Part shown: one piece after another, positions 51,219-58,468 of the stretch
How positions within the stretch are numbered: position 1 is the stretch's first letter
Layout: every line of letters starts with the position of its first letter
Assembly: GCF_013343215.1 (NCBI RefSeq)
Contig: NZ_CP039144.1
Span: 1-64,000, forward strand
Reading direction: 5' to 3'
Length of the DNA stretch: 64,000 nt
DNA from: Acinetobacter sp. 10FS3-1
GTDB taxonomy: Bacteria; Pseudomonadota; Gammaproteobacteria; Pseudomonadales; Moraxellaceae
Made by a program: the position numbers and the translations under genes
The notes under the pieces: model-generated
What the model was told of the DNA's origin: nothing
The model's database searches: none
Seen by the model: only the letters and a program-made list of their open reading frames with translations

Positions 51219-52103
51219 ATGAAATCAATTTCTTTAGAATTAATGACCGAAGAAGAATACAGGAATTACCAGACAGAACAGGTAATTGAAGAAGCATTGC
51301 TTGACCCTATTGCTTATGTAGAGAGCCGTCTCAATTTTAAGGCTTCTTTTACACCTAGCATTCACCCAAACAAAGTATTTGAGGGTCTCTTAGAGCGCAG
51401 CGAGGAAGCTGCCCTTTACTACGTGAATCAACATCCAATTGGTAAAGGCTTGGCAAAGTTTCATGCCCCTTGCATGGTTTGGCGTTCATGCGCTGATCTG
51501 GTGTTCCCTCATTTGCGCCGTTACTTTGATGATGATGTGCGTAATGCAATCCTTACTCACCACACCGACTATTCTGTGTTTGCTACAGAAGCATTTAAGC
51601 GTGATGTGGATTTAACGGAAGTTAAAGGTATGCTTTATGCTCTGGCAAGCAATCCTGACACCATTGAGATCGTAGTAGATTACGTGCGCAAGAATGGTGT
51701 CTCTGAGCCGTGGCATTTCAATGAAGCACTTGCTCGTTGCGCCTATACAAGCGAAGAATGGGCGTTAAAGATCGTTAAAGAGTTCCCGAAAACAGTGGTG
51801 TTTATTAGTGCTGCACGTTGGCATTCATTGGCTATGAAGATGATCAAATCCTACAAAGTGGATAGATCGGTTAAGCAATCTTGTGTTCGATATCATGCCG
51901 ATATTGCGGAGACATTCATCAATACACCACATACTGACATGCTCTTTACTGCTTTCTTGAGCCACCCACAGTTGCGACTAAGAATTATGCGTATGAAAAA
52001 TATTGATCAGATCGGTTTATTGAAACGCCGTATCAAGGACTTTAATAGCTTCCAGAGCCGTATGAAGCATAAGTCGGAGACTGAAACCCTCAAGGCGAGC
52101 TAA
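51219..52103 (+). CDS. Helical-repeat hypothetical protein, 294 aa
   Basis: GAGGAT precedes ATG. All-helical look with repeat-like units (RNAILTHHTDYSVFATEAFK, VKGMLYALASNPDTIEIVVDYV, ALARCAYTSEEWALKIVKEF). The C-terminus is basic (RRIKDFNSFQSRMKHK). No family recognised; HEAT- or ankyrin-like stacking is possible. Single gene. Confidence 0.75.
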   Translation: MKSISLELMTEEEYRNYQTEQVIEEALLDPIAYVESRLNFKASFTPSIHPNKVFEGLLERSEEAALYYVNQHPIGKGLAKFHAPCMVWRSCADLVFPHLRRYFDDDVRNAILTHHTDYSVFATEAFKRDVDLTEVKGMLYALASNPDTIEIVVDYVRKNGVSEPWHFNEALARCAYTSEEWALKIVKEFPKTVVFISAARWHSLAMKMIKSYKVDRSVKQSCVRYHADIAETFINTPHTDMLFTAFLSHPQLRLRIMRMKNIDQIGLLKRRIKDFNSFQSRMKHKSETETLKAS

Positions 52104-52230
52104 TCCCTCGCCCATAGGGGCTAAAATTTATTAAAAATAAATGGTCAAACTTCGTATTTGATCATCTTTTTTTGCTGAAAAGTCTAACTTATTTGGCACG
52201 ATATTTTTTTATTCTTTTTTCTGTTTTATA

Positions 52231-52314
52231 TTGACTTATGCCATTTTTAGGGCTTATAATTCAATCATACAGAGCAAATAGCTCACCCCGGCAAAGCCAC
52301 CGGATTAAAGGCTT
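52231..52314 (+). promoter_or_regulatory. Backbone promoter (copy 17) plus pseudoknot leader
   Basis: TTGACT 52231-52236, TATGCCATTTTTAG, TATAAT 52255-52260. Leader hairpin GAGC 52272-52275/GCTC 52281-52284. Pseudoknot CCGG 52288-52291 with CCGG 52300-52303; AAGCC 52294-52298 with GGCTT 52310-52314; single A 52299; loop ATTAAA 52304-52309. Confidence 0.85.
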
Positions 52315-52332
52315 AGAATTTAGGATTAAAAA

Positions 52333-53106
52333 ATGATTTTAGCTACTTATGGCGGTGGCACGAACTCGTCTGCTGCGATTATCGAATGGGTTAAAAAAGG
52401 TCTGCCAATCGACGTAATTTTGTTTGCAGATACCGGCGGTGAAAAGCCACACACTTACCGTTACGTTAAGATTTTCAGTGATTGGTTAGTGTCTCAAGGC
52501 TACCCGGAAATCATTACAGTGAAGCGCGTAAACCAGAAGAAAGAAGTTGAAACGCTTGAAGAAGAATGCCTACGCCTAGAAAACATGCCAAGCATTGCCT
52601 TCGGTCACAAAACCTGTAGCCAGAAACACAAGATTGCACCACAAGATAAATACATGAACAATCTGCCAGAAGCGAAGGAAGCTTGGGCGCGTGGTGAACG
52701 TATCATTAAGCTGATCGGGTATGATATTGACGAAGAATACCGTATCAAACCAGATCAGGATGAAGCTGATACCAAGTATGAACGCCGTTACCCGCTCATT
52801 GAGGATGGTATGGACCGTGATGCTTGTATCGAATCAATCAAGTCAGTAGGTTTGCCATTGCCAGGGAAATCAGCTTGCTTCTTCTGCCCTTCAAGTAAGC
52901 CAAGTGAAATTGAGTTCTTGCGTAATCAGTACCCTGATCTGTTTGAGCGAGCTTTGAAGATCGAAGAACTAGGCGTGAAGAAGGCAATTAGCGTTAAAGG
53001 GTTGGGTCGTACATGGTCATGGAAAGAAGCTTCACGCCAGATCACTATGTTTGATGAAGATTTCAAATTTGTGCCGGAAGTTGCATGCGGATGTTTTGAC
53101 GGTTGA
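52333..53106 (+). CDS. PAPS-reductase-like PP-loop protein, 257 aa
   Basis: AGGAT upstream. Begins with the nucleotide loop ATYGGGTNSSAAI, in which the usual SGGKDS is GGGTNS. Then FADTGGEKPHTY, FGHKTCSQKHK, IGYDIDEEYR, and GKSACFFCPSSKPSEIEFLR with CFFC. Same ATP-pyrophosphatase family as the 32139 protein but divergent. The Cys set may bind an FeS cluster or relay sulfur. Both share the pseudoknot leader, so may be co-regulated. Followed by 53131 gene in the same unit. Confidence 0.83.
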   Translation: MILATYGGGTNSSAAIIEWVKKGLPIDVILFADTGGEKPHTYRYVKIFSDWLVSQGYPEIITVKRVNQKKEVETLEEECLRLENMPSIAFGHKTCSQKHKIAPQDKYMNNLPEAKEAWARGERIIKLIGYDIDEEYRIKPDQDEADTKYERRYPLIEDGMDRDACIESIKSVGLPLPGKSACFFCPSSKPSEIEFLRNQYPDLFERALKIEELGVKKAISVKGLGRTWSWKEASRQITMFDEDFKFVPEVACGCFDG

Positions 53107-53130
53107 TCATCGGGCTATAGGAGAGCTGCT

Positions 53131-53541
53131 ATGACAAGTTTAAAGAGCCTTGATGAAGTCACTACTGAATGTGAGCACATCGGAAAGCGAGTTGATGTTT
53201 ACTTTAACCTCAACAAGCGTATCTTCTCTGTACGTTATAAAGGGATTGTGATTATTCACACTTCCCACCTATCCCTAAAGGACGTTACCTTTGTGGTTAG
53301 TGAAAAAGGCAGACAGAAAGTTATTGCCAAAAAATGTAAGAATGTTCACGCCGTAGCACGAGGTATTCTTGTATCGGTAGATAAGCCTGTAATCGCTGAA
53401 ACGTCACGCGAGATCACTTACCTACCTTATGAACACCATAGCTTCTTCTATGCCGAAACATACGTTACAGGCGTATTTGAGGACGTACATACATCACCGT
53501 TTGTACAGTGTCTAGGCAAGAAGCTTTATGAGCCAAGATAA
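53131..53541 (+). CDS. Phage/plasmid-type hypothetical protein, 136 aa
   Basis: AGGAGAG precedes ATG. Pattern VDVYFNLNKRIFSVRYKG ... LKDVTFVVSEKGRQKVIAKKCKNVHAVARG: the GRxKVxxxKxKNVHAxxxG motif occurs in a widespread phage/plasmid family of unknown function, as recalled. Second gene of the 52333 unit, 24 bases behind it. Confidence 0.72.
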   Translation: MTSLKSLDEVTTECEHIGKRVDVYFNLNKRIFSVRYKGIVIIHTSHLSLKDVTFVVSEKGRQKVIAKKCKNVHAVARGILVSVDKPVIAETSREITYLPYEHHSFFYAETYVTGVFEDVHTSPFVQCLGKKLYEPR

Positions 53542-53580
53542 GCATAATAAAAGCCCTCAATTGAGGGCTTTTATTATGCT
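53541..53580. terminator. Perfect 40-bp palindrome serving as bidirectional terminator
   Basis: The 20-base arm starting AGCATAATAAAAGCCC (53541) is repeated exactly inverted in 53561-53580, with no loop bases besides the stem tip AATT. It joins two convergent genes, and overlaps the stop codon regions of both. Confidence 0.9.
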
Positions 53581-54266
53581 GTTTGAGCTTTAGTTGTTGC
53601 AAAGTATTCTTGCAGTTCCTTGAGCGATTTTTTACCCAAACCCGGCAATTGCAGTAATTCTTTCTGTGTCAGATTAGCAACCTGGTTCATAGTTTTATAA
53701 CCGAAGTGCTCTAATATGCGTATAGTTCTTGCCGTTAAATACGCATCAGCAATTGCAATATCACCTTGCATCACTGGTTCATCAGATAGTTTCTTTGCAG
53801 TTTCCCAAACAACAAATTTCGTTTGATGTTTTTCGATTTCTTCAACATTTTGTCTGTAGTTATCAAGGAAATTATTAAACTTGCCTTTCAGGTCCTCTGT
53901 AATCCTTTTTTTATCAAGATCACCAATTTTAATATGCTCCTGGTTCCATTTTAAATAACTGATAAACGCCGTATACATTCTCTGAATGATTTGCCGGATG
54001 CGCGTTGTGGAAATGTCATAGCAGGTCGCTATTTCTGCCATAGTATTGTTGTTTAGATAACTTCGCATCACTTCAATATTACGATCAGTTTTTCCTACTG
54101 AAACTGGTGGGGTTTTCTTGACTTGGACCTGATTGCGCTTTGCTTTTGCATTTGCAGCAAGCGTCTGTGCTGCCATTTTTTCAATTTCGATTCGCAGTAT
54201 CAAGTGTTCTTCTTCACTCAGACTGCTCATCAATTGCTTAGAATCTACGCTTTCTTTACAGCTCAT
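53574..54266 (-). CDS. Sigma-region-4-like HTH plus RNAP alpha-CTD-like protein, candidate transcription factor
   Basis: 230 residues from ATG 54266 (AGGT upstream; TTG 54293 overlaps the previous gene). Residues about 80-125 (RNIEVMRSYLNNNTMAEIATCYDISTTRIRQIIQRM) form an HTH like region 4 of sigma factors, which contacts the -35 box. C-terminal about 180-225 (LTARTIRILEHFGYKTMNQVANLTQKELLQLPGLGKKSLKELQEYF) matches the helix-hairpin-helix of the RNA polymerase alpha C-terminal domain, GLGxKSLxEL included. No sigma region 2 is present. Such a protein could steer host polymerase to the plasmid promoters with TTGACTTATGCCATG (inference). Second gene of a leftward pair. Confidence 0.78.
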   Translation of the reverse strand: MSCKESVDSKQLMSSLSEEEHLILRIEIEKMAAQTLAANAKAKRNQVQVKKTPPVSVGKTDRNIEVMRSYLNNNTMAEIATCYDISTTRIRQIIQRMYTAFISYLKWNQEHIKIGDLDKKRITEDLKGKFNNFLDNYRQNVEEIEKHQTKFVVWETAKKLSDEPVMQGDIAIADAYLTARTIRILEHFGYKTMNQVANLTQKELLQLPGLGKKSLKELQEYFATTKAQTA

Positions 54267-54282
54267 ATATAATTGACCTACC

Positions 54283-54834
54283 TCAATCTTCAAATTTAAG
54301 TTTTGGCACTACACGAGTATCCAAAAATTTAATGAAGGTCTTAAATTGCTCTTCCAGACTGCGATCAGTCAGTTCATAGGTTTCAGGCATTACATAACCT
54401 GAATATTCGAGAAAATATTCTGAATGATTGTTGAAATATGCCATTAAGTGCAGTAAGTGTATTTCTAAAATATCGTGGTTTTCTAAAGCTTCTTTGAGAT
54501 ATTCAAAGGCAATACTACATTCATCTAAATCTGCATGATTCAATATCAATTCTGCATTAGTAGTTAAGTCAATGAATGGACTATCCCTATCCCATGTCAC
54601 GGCTCCAAAATATAGAATCAACTCATTGTCAGGAGAATTAATTAGCGTTAATAAACCATCTCCAATCACTGCGAGTTTTGAAGTGCATACTTCATTGTCA
54701 TTTTCGTCAATGGAGTAGCTAGTTAGAAGATCAAATTTTTGCTGTTCAAAAAAATAAAAAACTCCGTCCATATAATCTGTCGCTACAATTTCATTAACAA
54801 ACTCCATTGCTAATTCTTCTTGAGATTTTTGCAT
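54283..54834 (-). CDS. Acidic hypothetical protein, 183 aa
   Basis: AAAGG precedes ATG. Acidic, helical C-terminal half (LDECSIAFEYLKEALENHDILEIHLLHLMAYFNNHS). Not recognised. Upstream partner of the sigma4/alpha-CTD-like gene, 16 bases before its ATG; may be a regulator of it (guess). Confidence 0.75.
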   Translation of the reverse strand: MQKSQEELAMEFVNEIVATDYMDGVFYFFEQQKFDLLTSYSIDENDNEVCTSKLAVIGDGLLTLINSPDNELILYFGAVTWDRDSPFIDLTTNAELILNHADLDECSIAFEYLKEALENHDILEIHLLHLMAYFNNHSEYFLEYSGYVMPETYELTDRSLEEQFKTFIKFLDTRVVPKLKFED

Positions 54835-54943
54835 ATTAAATAACCTTTACACGGTAGGTAATTATCAATAATAAACATCATAAATCTAATTGGATTTTTT
54901 TGCATTTTTTTAATTTAAACAAAAAGTCTTGAATACCCTTTTA

Positions 54944-55023
54944 TTGACTTATGCCATGTTTATAGCCATAATAAGGTATATAAATTGGATATTCCCAAAA
55001 CAGGCTGTCTACTGATTTTAGAC
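54944..55023 (+). promoter_or_regulatory. Backbone promoter (copy 18) plus pseudoknot leader
   Basis: TTGACT 54944-54949, TATGCCATGTTT, CATAAT 54967-54972. Leader hairpin TTGG 54985-54988/CCAA 54995-54998. Pseudoknot CAG 55001-55003 with CTG 55012-55014; GTCT 55007-55010 with AGAC 55020-55023; single A 55011; loop ATTTT. Stem 2 is entirely different from the other copies yet still pairs. Confidence 0.82.
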
Positions 55024-55042
55024 AAAGATTTGAGGTAAAAAT

Positions 55043-55663
55043 ATGAATAACAACCATTATGTGTTGCCACACCTTATTCTCAAGCCAAGTCTACGCAAGG
55101 CTCTTGGTTTACCGGTAGAAAATAAAAGAACAACAATGCAATTCCCAAATATTTTTACGTCCTTCAATTTTACGGCTAAAGACGTTAAGGGTGCGGTGGG
55201 GGTAGATAGCTTCTTGCTGAATAAAATGATTGCTGTATTCAGCCGTATTAACGTAAATGTCCTGATCGGCTTGAAGAACAAGGTTCTGGCAAAGAAAGCT
55301 TTTGCTGACTACATGAAGGCTGATGAACACCCCTACTCCGTTGTGGTGAAGGCTTTGGTTATTTCATTGATGTTGGGCCGTTCTAAACGTAAAAAGGAAA
55401 TTGAAGCATTCATTAAGAAATTGAATACAGCAATGCGACCGCATATCACCAATGTAACGCGGGTTCATAATCCTTATGAGGTTACGAGAGAAATGGCGAA
55501 CCTGGCCTACAACGAATTACGTGCTTGCCGATCAAAGACTACCAAGCCTTCTTCTACCCTGGGTTCAGACCCTAGCCAGGCTGAAACGGTAAGTGATATT
55601 GCAGATTTCTTCCGTGACTTGATTAAAGAAGTTCGTCTAGTACAAGGCATCTTGTCTATATAA
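55043..55663 (+). CDS. Hypothetical protein, 206 aa
   Basis: GAGG precedes ATG. Basic, helical (MNNNHYVLPHLILKPSLRKALG, LMLGRSKRKKEIEAFIKKLNTAMRPHI), with a Ser/Thr-rich linker before the C-terminal helix. Not recognised. Single gene closed by a terminator. Confidence 0.75.
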   Translation: MNNNHYVLPHLILKPSLRKALGLPVENKRTTMQFPNIFTSFNFTAKDVKGAVGVDSFLLNKMIAVFSRINVNVLIGLKNKVLAKKAFADYMKADEHPYSVVVKALVISLMLGRSKRKKEIEAFIKKLNTAMRPHITNVTRVHNPYEVTREMANLAYNELRACRSKTTKPSSTLGSDPSQAETVSDIADFFRDLIKEVRLVQGILSI

Positions 55664-55673
55664 TCCAGACCAT

Positions 55674-55704
55674 AAAAAAGCGACCATTGTAGGTCGCTTT
55701 TTTT
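55674..55704. terminator. Terminator between 55043 and the McrC-like gene
   Basis: AAAAAAGCGACC (55674-55685) pairs with GGTCGCTTTTTT (55692-55703). A- and T-runs on both sides let it serve both convergent genes. Confidence 0.92.
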
Positions 55705-55714
55705 GTGGGCTTGC

Positions 55715-58414
55715 TTATTTAATTAACCGGATAGCACCCAAAGTAACGGCTTCTTCGCTGACCAAGCTATTGCCAACAATCCGCATTTCTACAACTGATT
55801 TTTGATCAAGTTGTTCTTGAGGTACTTCTGGATAAATCACAGCTTCCTTGTCTTTTTGGAAGTACGCTAACGCACCGCCGTAGAAGCCAGTTAGCTTGTT
55901 GGCTACTTCGATCTCATGGATGGAAGGTTCGGCAACATTGTAACGACCTGGAATTTCAAGATCGTCAAATTTGTCCTGGTACTTGAACATTTCAGCATTT
56001 GCGAGTGCTTCCGCTTCCTGGAAATTCACGCTAGGCGAATCACGTTTCACCTTGCTTTCCCGATCAACAGGCTTAATGTTGATATGTGGAAGGGTTGGTA
56101 AATTCATCAAGCCTTTTGCTACTGGCTTACGCTTCGAGACAACTGGCTTTGACTTTTCCTTCTTCGATGTAGCCTTCACCTCAGGAGCAGCTTTCTTCTC
56201 CGGTTCCGGCTTCGCAGCTACAGGGGCTTCTTCAACAACCTCAAGCTCCAATTCCGGCTTGTCCTCAGGCAAAGCTTCTTGCACTGTTTCAGCTTTAGTT
56301 TGTTCCGGCTCCGTAGGCTCCTGATCATGTACTTTCGCTTCGTTTTCAGGTTTTTTCAGTGTGACATGAATCTCAACCTTCTTCTCAGATTCAATTTCTT
56401 GAGCCTGAACTTCCACTTGCACCGGCTCCACAAGCTCGACCACAGGAACATCGACCTCATAGAAGTCCTCTGCGTCATAAACTGCTTCACCTAAACCGGT
56501 ACTGATCTTCTCAGCCATCAACTCCATTAAACGGAAAAGATCGCGTTGAATGGTTGAACCAAGTTTGTGTGCTCGTGCCACATCAATAGATGCAGTCATA
56601 ATCGCCGGTGTAACCACTTTGGACCCGAAGATAGAGTATTCGTCATGGTGATAATGACGAGTGATATCTTCTTCATCCGGGTTGACGATCATCAAACCAA
56701 TAGACATATTCTGACCAGTCGCACCAACATGAATGCCATGTAGATACTTCATCACACACTCAGGCATAGCTTCGTGAAATGCCTTAGGTGTGATCATGTA
56801 CTTCGCATCCATGATTAGTAGTGATTCTTCACTACCATTCTTGAAGCGTAATACAACGTCTGGTGTACGACGAATGCGATACATTTTTTGCACATTTGGG
56901 CGGTCAACACGCAGTCTAAAGTTATCGTTACGACCATAGCTTGTAGAGGACGGTTCAACATTCGACCCATAACGGCTTTCTTTGCGTTTCCAAGCTTCTG
57001 TATTGCGATAGTTTGGCAATAAAGCATCGTCAGCATCAGCATGGAAAATATTAGGTTCGTAGAGCAGTTCCGCTTGAATCTTGTCATTCACCTGGAATAC
57101 AAAGCGACTGTCATTAGAGCCATCAATAGGTGAAGCAATCAAGCCACCATTGAACCGGCGCGAACAATTCAGTACATGCTCTTTGGTTACGCAGAACAAG
57201 TAGAACTCAAACAGCTTCGATAAGTCCTGAATCGAGTTAAGTTCATTTTGCAAACTCCAATCTGGGCTACCAAACCGCATCCATTCAATCATCATTAAGA
57301 AGATTTTTTGGTAATGAAGGTTCTGCTTTGCCTTGTGTGTAAAGTACGGCTCACTCGTAAATAGTGATTTCACTTTTAAACGAGTACGCAGCATACGTTT
57401 CAACGTGCGTAACCGGCGGTTAAAGTCATTACAACGATCAATACATGGCTGATTCAGTCGCACACTAAACTGATTTAATTTATTAAACAGGGATTCATAG
57501 CCCTGGATAACAGTATCAGTCTTTTTGACTTTCACCTCTCCCAGACGACGAAGAATATCATCTGTAGCCTTGATCAGCAGTTCAACAAAACCATGTAGTA
57601 CCTGGTTCTCATAAAGATTCGTTTCTTCAACAATCTTAGTTTCCAGAATGTTATCGACTGTAAAATGTCGATCATCCATGCTGAATAATGAATCCTCTTC
57701 ATTATCCACCTCATAGATTTGTTCTGGTGAACTAATGATGTGATTGATCGAATCCTCTGTAATATTCGAGAACCGAGAATATGGTTTAAGCGTATTGACT
57801 TGCACCAGTTTTGCAATTGGCTTTCGCACAATAATTGGTAACGCATCTTCCAGAAAATTAAGATATTGCTCAATCCGGTCCAGAGTAAATGTCAGGGTCT
57901 TATCACCCTCTTTAAAGCCCGAATATTTGCGTGTGATACGTGCCAGTGCAGCCAGATCACGACCATCATTACGAGCCAAAAAGTCCAACATTGCACTAAT
58001 GCGGTCAGCATTAATTTTACGTGCCAAGACTTCAATTGGTTGAAGCGGTTGTAAGATATCAAGATCAAACGAATCGTATGACGTTTGATACTTGTCCACG
58101 ATCAATAACTCTGCGATACCACAGAAGTTATGGAAAAATGCTTCATTACGATATTCACCGTACCCAATTCGTTTAGGTTCCCAACGGTATTCAAAGTAAG
58201 GCTTAGTATCAGTTGGTGGATACACGCTTGTAGGCGGTATAAAAATCTCATGTAGAGCCAAATGAATACTTGGGCGATCTTTAATCGTCTGGACTATAAA
58301 TTGGAGTGCATCATCTTCACATAAGACGTAGTGAACATCGTCCGTTGGTGGTTGGGTAAGGTCATATTCCTTACCGGCATTACGCCCACCAATTACTTTG
58401 ACAACTACTTTCAT
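55715..58414 (-). CDS. McrC-like DUF2357/PD-(D/E)XK nuclease subunit, 899 aa
   Basis: AAGGG precedes ATG. The N-terminal 1-500 is the DUF2357-like region. The nuclease core is RRTPDVVLRF (Asp519) and LLIMDAKYM (D536-x-K538), the PD-(D/E)XK motif of the PDDEXK_7 (DUF524) type found in McrC-like partners of McrB ATPases. Residues about 660-760 are a Glu/Lys/Pro/Val-rich linker, and a C-terminal domain of about 110 residues follows (KLTGFYGGALAYFQKDKEAVIYPEVPQEQ). It follows the McrB-like gene by 54 bases. Known role of such pairs: cut modified or foreign DNA or RNA. Confidence 0.83.
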   Translation of the reverse strand: MKVVVKVIGGRNAGKEYDLTQPPTDDVHYVLCEDDALQFIVQTIKDRPSIHLALHEIFIPPTSVYPPTDTKPYFEYRWEPKRIGYGEYRNEAFFHNFCGIAELLIVDKYQTSYDSFDLDILQPLQPIEVLARKINADRISAMLDFLARNDGRDLAALARITRKYSGFKEGDKTLTFTLDRIEQYLNFLEDALPIIVRKPIAKLVQVNTLKPYSRFSNITEDSINHIISSPEQIYEVDNEEDSLFSMDDRHFTVDNILETKIVEETNLYENQVLHGFVELLIKATDDILRRLGEVKVKKTDTVIQGYESLFNKLNQFSVRLNQPCIDRCNDFNRRLRTLKRMLRTRLKVKSLFTSEPYFTHKAKQNLHYQKIFLMMIEWMRFGSPDWSLQNELNSIQDLSKLFEFYLFCVTKEHVLNCSRRFNGGLIASPIDGSNDSRFVFQVNDKIQAELLYEPNIFHADADDALLPNYRNTEAWKRKESRYGSNVEPSSTSYGRNDNFRLRVDRPNVQKMYRIRRTPDVVLRFKNGSEESLLIMDAKYMITPKAFHEAMPECVMKYLHGIHVGATGQNMSIGLMIVNPDEEDITRHYHHDEYSIFGSKVVTPAIMTASIDVARAHKLGSTIQRDLFRLMELMAEKISTGLGEAVYDAEDFYEVDVPVVELVEPVQVEVQAQEIESEKKVEIHVTLKKPENEAKVHDQEPTEPEQTKAETVQEALPEDKPELELEVVEEAPVAAKPEPEKKAAPEVKATSKKEKSKPVVSKRKPVAKGLMNLPTLPHINIKPVDRESKVKRDSPSVNFQEAEALANAEMFKYQDKFDDLEIPGRYNVAEPSIHEIEVANKLTGFYGGALAYFQKDKEAVIYPEVPQEQLDQKSVVEMRIVGNSLVSEEAVTLGAIRLIK

Positions 58415-58468
58415 AAAGTACCCTTATTCGCTCATGCAGCACACGAGCGATATGCCTAAACTGAACGA

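Noticed and set aside
16106..55023. Identification of the leader pseudoknots as preQ1-I, SAM-II or ToxI RNA
   Set aside because: The shape is similar (short stems, A-rich third loop) but none of the conserved bases of those families is present, and the downstream genes do not belong to those pathways.
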